Source of the DNA: Lachnospiraceae bacterium
GTDB taxonomy: Bacteria; Bacillota; Clostridia; Lachnospirales; Lachnospiraceae
Direction: 5' to 3'
DNA: 64,000 nt
NCBI GenBank assembly: GCA_022794265.1
Contig: JAAWEK010000013.1
Span: 1 to 64,000 of the forward strand
A program made the translations under genes and the position numbers. Positions within the stretch are counted from its first letter, which is position 1. Every line of letters starts with the position of its first letter. This document shows, piece by piece, positions 17,050 through 25,342 of this stretch. The notes under the pieces are model-generated. The model saw only the letters and a list, made by a program, of their open reading frames with translations, was not told the DNA's origin and searched no databases.

Positions 17050-17532
17050 ATGATTAAAATACTATTCATCTGCCACGGTAACATCTGCCGCAGCCCCATG
17101 GCTGAGTTCATCCTCAAACACATAACCGCCCAACTTCACCAATCCCCCAACTTCATCATTTCATCCGCCGCCACCAGCACAGAAGAAATCGGAAACCCTG
17201 TTCACCGCGGCACCCGGCAGATTCTGCAACGCTTAGGAATCTCCGCTGATGGAAAATACGCGGTACAGTTTAAAAAATCCGATTATGAGCAATACGACTA
17301 TATCATAGGCATGGATTCCATGAATATAAAAAACATAAAAAGAATTTCAGGCTGCAATGACCAGGACAAAAAAGTATACCGTTTACTGGAATTTGCCGGA
17401 GAGTACAGAGATGTAGCGGACCCATGGTATACCGGAGATTTTGAAGCAACCTGCCGGGATGTTGTAAAAGGCTGTATCGGATTACTGGAACATTTAGGAA
17501 TCGATTGCGAAGGAATCAAAGATATGATATAA
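17050..17532 (+). CDS. Low-molecular-weight protein-tyrosine phosphatase
   Basis: Cytoplasmic phosphatase of 160 residues that dephosphorylates tyrosines, often on capsule or signalling proteins. The P-loop CHGNICRS sits at 8-15 with Cys8 as nucleophile and Arg14 as phosphate-binding residue, and the general-acid loop DPWYTGDF lies near residue 127. TAGGAG is 8 nt before the ATG. It is the first intact gene after the mobile-element island; no tyrosine kinase lies beside it, so the substrate is unknown. Confidence 0.93.
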   Translation: MIKILFICHGNICRSPMAEFILKHITAQLHQSPNFIISSAATSTEEIGNPVHRGTRQILQRLGISADGKYAVQFKKSDYEQYDYIIGMDSMNIKNIKRISGCNDQDKKVYRLLEFAGEYRDVADPWYTGDFEATCRDVVKGCIGLLEHLGIDCEGIKDMI

Positions 17533-17601
17533 TTTGAAAATATTTAAAAGTATTTCTATTAGTATCAGTATGATAGAAGAAAGTTAGGAAGGAAAGCAGA
17601 T

Positions 17602-17970
17602 ATGAATTCGAAGATAAGATTTATTGAAGTATTCTTTATGCTGTTGGTAATACTCTCCTTTGCAGCCACCGGAATTATGATACTGATGGGAAATCAGGAC
17701 TATTCCATAATTGCACTGGCAGTTACATCACTTCTTGTCCTTATAGAGTTCTATTTGGTATTAACGGGAAGCTCCGGCAGGGTACTGGATTTAAGCCGGA
17801 CAGGTTTAAGGGGAAAACAGGGCGGAAAATACTCCGGAGAGGCATATGGTGAAGATATGTTTATGGGAGAATATGGAGACCCGGACGGATTTGCCGGTGA
17901 GGGCGTAGGAAATATGCGTGTATATCAACGGGGGGAACAGATAGACTATGCGGATTCGGAGGAAAATTGA
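17602..17970 (+). CDS. Small membrane protein, unknown function
   Basis: A 122-residue protein with two membrane helices (about 9-29 and 36-56) and a glycine-rich, acidic hydrophilic tail (GGKYSGEAYGEDMFMGEYGD). AAGGAAAG precedes the ATG. It lies 69 bp after the phosphatase in the same direction. I recognise no domain. Confidence 0.7.
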   Translation: MNSKIRFIEVFFMLLVILSFAATGIMILMGNQDYSIIALAVTSLLVLIEFYLVLTGSSGRVLDLSRTGLRGKQGGKYSGEAYGEDMFMGEYGDPDGFAGEGVGNMRVYQRGEQIDYADSEEN

Positions 17971-18027
17971 GAATGCTAATCCTGTTGGCAGTTCTGCGGA
18001 AAAACTGCACTGATATGGAGGATAGGA

Positions 18028-18639
18028 ATGTCTAAGAAAAATTTTGTAACCATAGCATTATCACTGAATGTGATTATTTGCGTAATATTGTGTACGCTGT
18101 ATTTTAGCGGATATGGAGAAAATAACAGGGCGGATAATGAAATAAAGGATACCACGGTGGATATGGCGGAATCTGGTATCCCGGAAAATACCAAAGGAAA
18201 TCAGGAGACAAAGAATGAACCGGATTCTGAAGAAGAAACCGATACCATAAAAGAGCCGGATACGGCAAAGAGACCAGGAACCGACAGAGAACCGGTTACC
18301 ACAAAGACACAGGGAACCACGAAGGAACCGGGAACTACCAGAGAACCGGCTACCACCGGAACACCAGGAACCACCACAGAACCAGAGACAACAACGACGG
18401 ATTTGCAAATCGGGGAACAGACCACTGTTCCGGCGTTTCTGGAAGGAAAGACCACTGCGGTAATAACAGGCGACTGCAATGTCAGGGATGCAGCGGATGT
18501 TTCCAGCAATGTAACCGGTGTCACCAGAGCAGGGGAAGAATACGTTATCGACAGGTCAAAAAGCACGAAAGACTGGATAGCCCTTGTGTATAACGGCAGT
18601 ATCGGATATATTTATATCGGATATTGTACGTTAAAATAA
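18028..18639 (+). CDS. Secreted or membrane-anchored protein with C-terminal SH3-like domain
   Basis: N-terminal membrane segment (about 6-27), then a low-complexity Thr/Glu/Pro linker (about 45-135) built from TTKEPGTT-like units, then a bacterial SH3 domain (about 140-203: GDCNVRDAADVSSNVTGVT and WIALVYNGSIGYIYIGY). Such domains bind cell-wall peptides or target hydrolases. With no catalytic domain it is a wall-associated protein of unknown role. GGAGGATAGGA precedes the ATG. Confidence 0.8.
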   Translation: MSKKNFVTIALSLNVIICVILCTLYFSGYGENNRADNEIKDTTVDMAESGIPENTKGNQETKNEPDSEEETDTIKEPDTAKRPGTDREPVTTKTQGTTKEPGTTREPATTGTPGTTTEPETTTTDLQIGEQTTVPAFLEGKTTAVITGDCNVRDAADVSSNVTGVTRAGEEYVIDRSKSTKDWIALVYNGSIGYIYIGYCTLK

Positions 18640-18691
18640 TACGGAAAAATTTTCATTGAATTAAATCATAAATGGCAGTTTCCAATTAAAC

Positions 18692-18734
18692 AACCCTTTC
18701 ATATAATATAGAAACTATATTGTATGAAAGGGTT
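18692..18734. repeat. Near-perfect 43-nt palindrome covering the ribosome site of the next gene
   Basis: AACCCTTTCATATAATATAG pairs with CTATATTGTATGAAAGGGTT around an AA loop, one mismatch. The 3' arm contains AAAGGG, the only ribosome-site candidate for the gene starting at 18743. The hairpin could end the upstream transcript or block translation. Confidence 0.75.
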
Positions 18735-18742
18735 ACTTTATT

Positions 18743-19639
18743 ATGTGGAAATTTAAACCATGCTTTTGGCTTTTGATGATAATCCTCTGCTGTCTGGCGA
18801 TATGTCTCATTATATGCCTTGTAAAAACAATTATTCGTATCTGGTGCAGCAGACATTATGTTCCGCAGTTTAATTCACCGGAACAGGTGGCAGAATTTAA
18901 TTATGAATTATACCCCTCGGGGTTTGCCTATGACCCCCAGACGGATATTTTTTACTCCTTAAAGGACGCCTGGCAGAGGCAGTATGGATACAGAAGGGCG
19001 TTTGATGAAATGGCGGCCCGTTTTAATATGATTATTGACTGTGAACCCATAAAGTTCTGGTATAGCGGCAGATATTGGATGATAGAGTTATGGAAAGGCC
19101 AGTATGGACTGGCAACCGGTGCGGAAGTGGGAATTTATGTGTCTGACGACGGGCGGAACTACAGATGTGTGGAAGAGGAAGACGAGATAACCATGGGATT
19201 TGTGTTGATGAAGGGAGACAAAGTGCTGGCCCAGAGATATGAGAGACACTGGTGGCTTACGGCATTTGTTTTGGGAGAATACAGTAAGACAAAAGAATTA
19301 TCCATGATTGTGGAATTGAATCTGACAAATGTGGAAATGTGTCTGGCGGTAATCAATGAACTACGCCGGCTGGGCTATAATGGAGAAAACTTTACAGTAT
19401 ACCGGAATTCCATCCGCATAAAGTTTGACAGACCGTACAATCCACAGCCGAAAAGCAGGAAATCACTGGCGGCGTGGATAAATAATAAAATGAATAAACA
19501 TAACTGTAAAGTATATTGCCGATACACAAGGAAATATATCTTTACATTAGATAAGATTCAATATATCCGAATCCGGATTCCGCACTTGTATAACGCCTGT
19601 CTGAAAGTTCTGAAGATATGGAAGAAAATTAATGATTAG
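18743..19639 (+). CDS. DUF4474-type membrane-anchored protein
   Basis: A 298-residue protein with an N-terminal membrane helix (about 7-32), then a domain reading FAYDPQTDIFYSLKDAWQRQ with later GRYWMIELWKGQYGLATGAEVGIYV, which I recognise as DUF4474. The C-terminal 70 residues are basic. Function unknown. Its stop overlaps the start of the metallophosphoesterase gene by 8 bp, so the two are translationally coupled. Its ribosome site (AAAGGG) is buried in the palindrome at 18692-18734. Confidence 0.78.
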   Translation: MWKFKPCFWLLMIILCCLAICLIICLVKTIIRIWCSRHYVPQFNSPEQVAEFNYELYPSGFAYDPQTDIFYSLKDAWQRQYGYRRAFDEMAARFNMIIDCEPIKFWYSGRYWMIELWKGQYGLATGAEVGIYVSDDGRNYRCVEEEDEITMGFVLMKGDKVLAQRYERHWWLTAFVLGEYSKTKELSMIVELNLTNVEMCLAVINELRRLGYNGENFTVYRNSIRIKFDRPYNPQPKSRKSLAAWINNKMNKHNCKVYCRYTRKYIFTLDKIQYIRIRIPHLYNACLKVLKIWKKIND

Positions 19640-20540
19640 CAGAAGCTTTGACAAAAGAATGAGGAAATTATATGACAATGCCCTTCGTATATCTTTGGAG
19701 AATGTGGGGAGAATTGTCATAATGAGCGACTGTCACAGGGCAGACGGGCGGTATAATGATAACTTTGCGGCCAATGAAAAAATAACATTCCGGGCGTTGA
19801 AATACTATTATGAAATGGGATACACCTATATAGAACTAGGCGACGGCGACGAGCTGTGGGAGAACAAAAAATATGATGAAATCATAAATGTGTACAACGA
19901 AATATTCTGGATGCTGTCATTGTTTTACCAACGGGGCCGTTTATATATGCTGTACGGAAATCACGATATTGTAAAACGGAGAAAGAGGTTTTGTGACAAG
20001 TATCTGCAGAGTTATTATTGTGAAAACGAAAGAAAAGACTTACCGCTGATGGAAAACATCAAAATACATGAGGCGCTGGTAATCAGCATGAACAACAGGC
20101 GATGGAATTATAATACTGGTAATATCACGGAACTGTTGCTGGTTCACGGGCATCAGGGTGATTTTTTAAATGACAGGATATGGAAAGTGACGAGATGGCT
20201 GGTCCGGTATGTATGGAGACCTTTGGAACTGGTGGGCTTTAGTAATCCGGGAACCCGTCCGGTCAACAATTATAAAAACCGGGGAAAAAAGGGAAAAGTG
20301 GAAGAATGGTCGGAATACAGCCGGGTTCCGGTCATTGCCGGGCATACCCATCGGCCCTCGCTGCCGGATAACGGCGGAACCTATTATAACTGCGGAAGCC
20401 TTGTTCATCCACGGTGTATTACCGCCATTGAACTGGAACGGAATACAGTCCGTCTTGTGAAATGGTGTACGGAAGTGGAGTGGAACGGAGTATTGACCAT
20501 AAAACGCAGCATTATAGATGAGAAACCCATAATTTCATAA
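19632..20540 (+). CDS. Metallophosphoesterase
   Basis: Calcineurin-like phosphoesterase of 302 residues with the five metal-binding blocks in order: MSDCHRADG (about 31-39), LGDGDELWE (about 74-82), YGNHDI (about 113-118), VHGHQGDFLND (about 175-185) and AGHTHRP (about 236-242). No signal peptide. Substrate unknown; relatives include UDP-diacylglucosamine hydrolases and nucleotidases. Overlap with the DUF4474 gene suggests they act together. Confidence 0.9.
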   Translation: MISRSFDKRMRKLYDNALRISLENVGRIVIMSDCHRADGRYNDNFAANEKITFRALKYYYEMGYTYIELGDGDELWENKKYDEIINVYNEIFWMLSLFYQRGRLYMLYGNHDIVKRRKRFCDKYLQSYYCENERKDLPLMENIKIHEALVISMNNRRWNYNTGNITELLLVHGHQGDFLNDRIWKVTRWLVRYVWRPLELVGFSNPGTRPVNNYKNRGKKGKVEEWSEYSRVPVIAGHTHRPSLPDNGGTYYNCGSLVHPRCITAIELERNTVRLVKWCTEVEWNGVLTIKRSIIDEKPIIS

Positions 20541-20543
20541 TAA

Positions 20544-20584
20544 AAACGTCCTTTCTAAGTCTGAAGGCTTAAAAAGGACGTTTG
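20544..20584. terminator. Bidirectional terminator
   Basis: AAACGTCCTTT pairs with AAAGGACGTTT, flanked by A- and T-rich ends, between the metallophosphoesterase and the convergent lipoprotein gene. Confidence 0.88.
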
Positions 20585-20596
20585 AAATTTTAAACA

Positions 20597-21301
20597 TTAA
20601 TCAAATTTAATTGTGGAGAAAATATCCTTAACTTCTTCGGATAATTCCTGATAGCCTTTAGTATCAGCTGCAAAGGTAAATATATATGCAGTATCATCGA
20701 TTAAAGTGAAGTACTGTGAGCAATAGCACAGCATACCGTCGGTTTCTGTGGTACATACCAGATAATAACCGTCTACATCGTTTACAGTCATCTTATCCGT
20801 ACTGATTACAGTGTAATTTAAGTATTCATACTGATTCAGGGACAATTCCTTATAACCCTCTAAATCCATATCATAAGCGGAAATATCCTGTAAAACCACA
20901 GAGATATTCTCGGCGAAACTATCGGCTGATGTTACGGAATTTGCCAGTGTCAAATCAGAAGCTTCATATTCATGTTTTAACCAGACGCTCGGAGCTGAAA
21001 TGGAATAACCAGTTCCCTTATATTCGGTCCAGTCGGTGGTGTCTACATCAGAAGATTTTTTATCAGTAGTGGTTTCGTCTTCATCGGAAGATTTTTTATC
21101 AGTAGTGGTTTCGTCTTCGTCGGAAGATTTTTTATCAGTAGTGGTTTCGTCTTCGTCGGAAGATTTTTTATCTGTAGTAGTTTCATCTCCAGCGGCGGTG
21201 CTTTCTTTTTTAGTATCGCTGGACACTGATTTGGAGCCGCAGCCAACTAAAGAAACAGCCATCATGGCCATACATAAATAAGCAAATACTTTTCTTTTCA
21301 T
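20597..21301 (-). CDS. Lipoprotein with acidic tandem-repeat linker and PsbP/DcrB-like domain
   Basis: A 234-residue predicted lipoprotein with lipobox LVGC near residue 21. A Thr/Asp/Lys linker of four 12-residue units (KKSSDEDETTTD type) spans about 38-90 and is encoded by a 36-bp tandem repeat. The C-terminal 140 residues (YSISAPSVWLKHEYEASDL to the end) resemble the PsbP-like or DcrB fold seen in many clostridial lipoproteins. Function unknown. The linker probably spans the cell wall and may vary in length between strains. Confidence 0.8.
   Translation of the reverse strand: MKRKVFAYLCMAMMAVSLVGCGSKSVSSDTKKESTAAGDETTTDKKSSDEDETTTDKKSSDEDETTTDKKSSDEDETTTDKKSSDVDTTDWTEYKGTGYSISAPSVWLKHEYEASDLTLANSVTSADSFAENISVVLQDISAYDMDLEGYKELSLNQYEYLNYTVISTDKMTVNDVDGYYLVCTTETDGMLCYCSQYFTLIDDTAYIFTFAADTKGYQELSEEVKDIFSTIKFD
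21051..21194. repeat. 36-bp tandem repeat, four copies, inside a lipoprotein gene
   Basis: Unit starts at 21051, 21087, 21123 and 21159; the first three copies are nearly identical and the fourth has diverged. All are in frame and encode the lipoprotein linker. Confidence 0.92.
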
Positions 21302-21511
21302 AAATAAAATCCTTTCTGTTTTTAATCAATAGACTAATCCTATCACATTGTGTTTGAATTTTCAATTGCAATTTGACGTATAGTCTAAAAATTAACAGAT
21401 TTACAATACTTTTAGCATAATCTTCCATCTGTTCTCATAGATTAGTAGTAATCATATAAGCATTGATAGTGGGGCGGTATTATTATTAAGAGATATGGAA
21501 GAACAGCCGGA

Positions 21512-21916
21512 TTGCTAACAATAATGCTCATACTTATTTTAAATTTAGCACTGATGACAGGATGCGGAATGGAAGAGGATGAAAAAGAAAAAGTAAACGA
21601 CATTGAATTTACGGTGGTACCGGAAGAAAATATACCAAAAGAGCTGAAAACCTTAATTGATAATAAGAAAAAGGGCGAATTCATTGTAAGTTATGGTGAT
21701 AAGGAAAATTTATTTATAGCAGTTGGATACGGTGAACAGCCAATCGGCGGCTACAGCATACAAGTGAAGGAATTGTATGAGACGAAAAACAATATATTTA
21801 TTGATACGGAATTCATCGGTCCTTCCAAGTCGGAAGACGTATCACAAACAGTTTCTTATCCTTATATAGTGGTTCAGATGGAATACATAGATAAACAGGT
21901 GAGAAGCGACAGATAA
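21512..21916 (+). CDS. Lipoprotein with PrcB-like C-terminal domain
   Basis: A 134-residue product with a hydrophobic leader and a lipobox (LMTGCG), then an acidic linker and a domain reading LFIAVGYGEQPIGGYSIQV and VSYPYIVVQM, the pattern of the PrcB C-terminal domain. The start is uncertain: TTG at 21512 has only a weak GGAAG upstream, while the frame is open to 21466 with no ATG. Function unknown. It precedes the DUF3794-LysM gene by 51 bp. Confidence 0.68.
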   Translation: MLTIMLILILNLALMTGCGMEEDEKEKVNDIEFTVVPEENIPKELKTLIDNKKKGEFIVSYGDKENLFIAVGYGEQPIGGYSIQVKELYETKNNIFIDTEFIGPSKSEDVSQTVSYPYIVVQMEYIDKQVRSDR

Positions 21917-21967
21917 ATCAAAAAAGGGGTATTAATAAAAATCAAGCAAAAGTCTGGAGGTAAACAG

Positions 21968-23518
21968 GTGGAACTGATAAAGAAAAATATTCATATGAAC
22001 AAATTAAAGGGAAAGATGGTAAATCAGATTACATTAGATGATGATATGGTGGTGCCGGATAAATTTCCGGATGTGAGCAATAAGATTACGGAAGACGGCG
22101 GAATCATGGTGGAATCTGTTAAAGTATCCCCGAATAAGGTCAATGTAATCGGAAAACTGAATTTTAAGATGATGTATAAGGCTGTGTCGTCAGAAGACGG
22201 TATACATAGACTGGACGGAAGTATTCCTTTTGACGAAAACATCAATATGGATGGGATTGAGGAAGGAGATACAATCAATGTAGATTTTGACGTGGATGAT
22301 TTAACTATCAGCGTGATTAATTCCAGAAAAATCAGCATAAAGGCTATTATTACTGTAACGGTTATGGCAGAGACCCTTCGGGATGAAGAAATAGCCGTGG
22401 ATATGGAATCGGAAAATGCAGAGTGTATTAAAGATAATTTAGATATTACCCAGATTGCCATAAGAAAAAAAGATTTATTGAGAATCCGGGAAGAAATAGA
22501 TTTGGGCGCCGGCCGGATGAATATCAATGAAGTTATATGGAATACCGCCAGTCTGGTAGGCACACAGATTAAGGTAATGGAAGGCAAGATTAACATCAGC
22601 GGGGAAATCATTATATTTGTTCTTTATACGGCGGAGGAAGGGCCGCTGCAGTGGGTAGACGCCAATGTACCGTTTAACGGAATCATAGAAGTTCCCGGCT
22701 GTTATGAAGATATGATTCCAAGCATAGAATTAAAATTGTCTGCCGCCGATATTGAAGCAAAACCAGATTACGACGGAGAGCAACGGCTTCTGCAGTTAGA
22801 CGGAATCATAAACGTAGATATTAAACTCTATGAGGAACAGCATCTCAGCGTGCTGAAAGACGTTTATTCCAGGGAAAAGGAACTGCTTCCTGTCACCGGA
22901 ACGGCGGAATATGAAAATCTGCTGATGAAAAATGTTTCAAAGTGCAGGGCTGGAGATAAAATAAAGGTAAATCTGGATAATTCCCATATTATGCAGATAT
23001 GCAGCTGCCATGGGGATATCCGGCTGGATGATATATCCGTAGCAGAGGACGGCTTAATGGCGGAAGGCGTTATTGACGTATCGGTATTATATATCTGTTC
23101 CGACGACAGCAATCCGTTGTGTTGTGTGAGGGAAAGCATACCTTTCAGTCATAAGATTGAAGTCAGCAATATCAATGAAAACTGCGTGTTTAAAATACGG
23201 AGCATGATAGAGCAGTTAAACTGTATCATGACCGGAAGCGATGAAATGGAAGTAAAGGCGGTACTGATACTGGATTGTATTGTTTTCGACAAAATATCCA
23301 GGGAAGTCATTGTGGATGTGGAAGAACATGATTATGATATGGAAAAAATCAGCCAGATGCCTGCGATTGTAGGTTATGTGGTACAGAAAGACGATACTTT
23401 GTGGAATATAGCCAAGAAATTCTATACCACAGTGGACAGTTTAAAAGAAATCAATGAATTAAAAAACGGAGAACCGGTTCCGGGAGAAATGATTTTAGCG
23501 GTAAAGAAAATGGCATAA
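21968..23518 (+). CDS. DUF3794 (SPOCS) protein with C-terminal LysM domain
   Basis: A 516-residue protein starting at GTG 21968, with GGAGG 9 nt upstream. It contains repeated beta-rich DUF3794/SPOCS blocks (for example MVVPDKFPDVSNKITEDGG near the start and KIKVNLDNSHIMQICSCHG later) and a final LysM motif, VVQKDDTLWNIAKKFYTT (about 473-490), which binds peptidoglycan. DUF3794 proteins are found in spore-forming Clostridia and include coat-associated proteins, so a spore envelope role is plausible. A strong terminator follows. Confidence 0.87.
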   Translation: MELIKKNIHMNKLKGKMVNQITLDDDMVVPDKFPDVSNKITEDGGIMVESVKVSPNKVNVIGKLNFKMMYKAVSSEDGIHRLDGSIPFDENINMDGIEEGDTINVDFDVDDLTISVINSRKISIKAIITVTVMAETLRDEEIAVDMESENAECIKDNLDITQIAIRKKDLLRIREEIDLGAGRMNINEVIWNTASLVGTQIKVMEGKINISGEIIIFVLYTAEEGPLQWVDANVPFNGIIEVPGCYEDMIPSIELKLSAADIEAKPDYDGEQRLLQLDGIINVDIKLYEEQHLSVLKDVYSREKELLPVTGTAEYENLLMKNVSKCRAGDKIKVNLDNSHIMQICSCHGDIRLDDISVAEDGLMAEGVIDVSVLYICSDDSNPLCCVRESIPFSHKIEVSNINENCVFKIRSMIEQLNCIMTGSDEMEVKAVLILDCIVFDKISREVIVDVEEHDYDMEKISQMPAIVGYVVQKDDTLWNIAKKFYTTVDSLKEINELKNGEPVPGEMILAVKKMA

Positions 23519-23557
23519 TAAAACAGACTGCTGCAGATTCTGCAGTAGTCTGTTTTA
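23519..23557. terminator. Bidirectional terminator
   Basis: AAAACAGACTGCTGCAG pairs with CTGCAGTAGTCTGTTTT (one mismatch) around a three-base loop, between two convergent genes. Confidence 0.9.
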
Positions 23558-23573
23558 TATCATTTGAAGTATT

Positions 23574-24164
23574 TTATTCTGTTTCTGTTGTCAGTGATTT
23601 TTTGTAATCCTCAAATTTTTCCAGAACGGAATCATAAGTACGCTGGGAAATATCAGGTAAGCTCTTACCCCATGCTTCAGTAGCCTGACCAAATCCTTTT
23701 TTAAAGGCTTCCAGCATTTCATCCATTTTCTTCTCGTCTCCGCCGGAAAGTGCCTGGGCAAAATCAAAAATTCTCTGGGAAGTCTGATTTACACCCCAGT
23801 AACCGTCATCCGAAATGGCTTCCTTTGCAGCTTTGGCAGTTTCAGCATCTACGGTAAAATCACCGCTGGCAAGCATCTTCCACATCTGATCGGAAGTAGA
23901 GAATGCTTTTCCCTGTTTCTGAAACATATCTTTGACAAGATTCTGCATCTGGGTCAGTCTGTTCTGTTGGTCAGCTTTTAATTTAGCAATTAAAGCGGAA
24001 TTGCTCTTAGCTGTTTTAGATTCTGCAGAAGGCTTGTAAACAGCGGCATCATCTTTGCCATAGCCTTTGCTCTCCGTGCTGTTCTTTTCGGCAGCGGCAG
24101 CAGTGCCTGCATAATTGGTTGTTGTGTTGGTGTTTGAAACACCGGATACTCCGTTTAAACTCAT
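23574..24164 (-). CDS. Unknown protein under a sigma-28-type promoter
   Basis: A 196-residue soluble protein with no signal peptide or membrane helix. The first 50 residues are Ser/Thr/Asn/Ala-rich and look disordered (SLNGVSGVSNTNTTTNYAG). The rest is predicted helical, with SNSALIAKLKADQQNRL, a DDGYWGVNQTSQRIFDFA motif and GFGQATEAWGK. I recall similar unnamed proteins in Clostridia but know no function. AAGGAGG precedes the ATG. The promoter TAAT-N16-CCGATAT (24278-24252) matches those of the flagellar late genes here, and the disordered N-terminus is typical of flagellar-export substrates. A secreted flagellar-regulon protein is therefore the working guess. Confidence 0.82.
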   Translation of the reverse strand: MSLNGVSGVSNTNTTTNYAGTAAAAEKNSTESKGYGKDDAAVYKPSAESKTAKSNSALIAKLKADQQNRLTQMQNLVKDMFQKQGKAFSTSDQMWKMLASGDFTVDAETAKAAKEAISDDGYWGVNQTSQRIFDFAQALSGGDEKKMDEMLEAFKKGFGQATEAWGKSLPDISQRTYDSVLEKFEDYKKSLTTETE

Positions 24165-24251
24165 AATAAACCCTCCTTGGTTAATTTAATAATTTTACTA
24201 TGCTTTTATTATAATGTCTGAACTATGAGTGACCTAAGCATCTTTATAGAT

Positions 24252-24278
24252 ATATCGGATAAAATCCCGTAAATATTA
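24252..24278 (-). promoter_or_regulatory. Sigma-28-type promoter for the unknown gene at 23574-24164
   Basis: On the minus strand TAAT (24278-24275), 16 bp, CCGATAT (24258-24252). This is the same layout as the promoters upstream of flgM, flaG and fliC in this window. Confidence 0.7.
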
Positions 24279-24382
24279 ACATATTATAAATAAAAACATT
24301 TAACTTGCACATTTTTCTGTTACTTCGTATAATGTATACATGAAATGTTAAAAAATTAACAGAATTGGAAAAGGGTACAAAT

Positions 24383-25288
24383 ATGGAAATGAATGAAATT
24401 TATCTGAAAGCATACGGAAAGATTAATCTTGCGCTGGATGTTCTGCGCAGAAGGGAAGACGGTTATCATGAAGTCAGGATGATTATGCAGACCGTGGATA
24501 TATTTGATAGTATTAACATTATAAAGACCGATTCGGGAGAGATTGAAATTGAAACCAATTTGTTTTATCTTCCCGTAAATGAAAACAATATAGTATATAA
24601 GGCGGCAAAGCTTTTATTTGATGAATTTGGTATCCGTTCCGGCTTGAAGATTAAATTAAAAAAATTCATTCCGGTATCGGCAGGCATGGCAGGCGGGAGC
24701 GCGGATGCTGCCAGCGTTATGTTTGGAATAAATAAAATGTTTAATTTAAAATTATCCAAAAGCCAGTTGATGGAACGGGGAGTCCGCATAGGGGCGGACG
24801 TGCCCTACTGCATGATGAGAGGAACGGCATTGTCCGAAGGAATCGGTGAGCGACTGACGGCGCTGCCCGATGTGGCAAAATGTCCGGTTCTGATAGCCAA
24901 GCCTCCGGTCAGCGTATCTACGAAATATGTATATGAAAATTTAAGGTTAGACCGGATACAAAAACATCCGGATATTGACGGAATGATTCAGGCGATAAAA
25001 ACTTCGGATATCCGGGGAGTTGCCGGACGGATGGAGAATGTGCTGGAAAGTGTTACGGTACAGGAATATCCGTCCATACAGAAGTTAAAAGAAATGATGC
25101 TGGAAGACAATGCAATGAATGCGCTTATGAGCGGAAGCGGGCCTACAGTATTCGGATTATTTGAGAATACGGAGGACGCATACCGGGCAAAAGAGCATAT
25201 TAAGGAATCGGGAATTACAAAGCAGGCATATGTAACGGAATTCTATAGTCCGGCAACGGCCGGAAATCGCAGGCAGACGAAAAAATAA
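24383..25288 (+). CDS. ispE: 4-diphosphocytidyl-2-C-methyl-D-erythritol kinase
   Basis: GHMP kinase of the non-mevalonate isoprenoid pathway, phosphorylating CDP-methylerythritol. I start at ATG 24383, behind AAAGGG; a TTG at 24365 lies within that ribosome site. The 301 residues contain AYGKINLALDVLRRREDGYHE at the N-terminus, the glycine-rich ATP loop PVSAGMAGGSADAAS (about 95-109) and the GHMP C-terminal motif LMSGSGPTVFGLF. The GntR regulator follows, an arrangement seen in other Clostridia. Confidence 0.95.
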   Translation: MEMNEIYLKAYGKINLALDVLRRREDGYHEVRMIMQTVDIFDSINIIKTDSGEIEIETNLFYLPVNENNIVYKAAKLLFDEFGIRSGLKIKLKKFIPVSAGMAGGSADAASVMFGINKMFNLKLSKSQLMERGVRIGADVPYCMMRGTALSEGIGERLTALPDVAKCPVLIAKPPVSVSTKYVYENLRLDRIQKHPDIDGMIQAIKTSDIRGVAGRMENVLESVTVQEYPSIQKLKEMMLEDNAMNALMSGSGPTVFGLFENTEDAYRAKEHIKESGITKQAYVTEFYSPATAGNRRQTKK

Positions 25289-25342
25289 CTTAGTGCGTGT
25301 TTTTAAAAGATTGCGGATAGCGGACAGAAAGGATGACAGAAT

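Noticed and set aside
21051..21194. Possible CRISPR-like array
   Set aside because: Copies are contiguous with no spacers and are in frame with a lipoprotein.
21036..21281. Plus-strand repeat frame opposite the lipoprotein
   Set aside because: Arises only because the 36-bp repeat is open in several frames; no start signal.
22024..22611. Minus-strand 195-codon frame within the DUF3794 gene
   Set aside because: Ser/Ile-rich shadow with no ribosome site; the plus strand is clearly coding.
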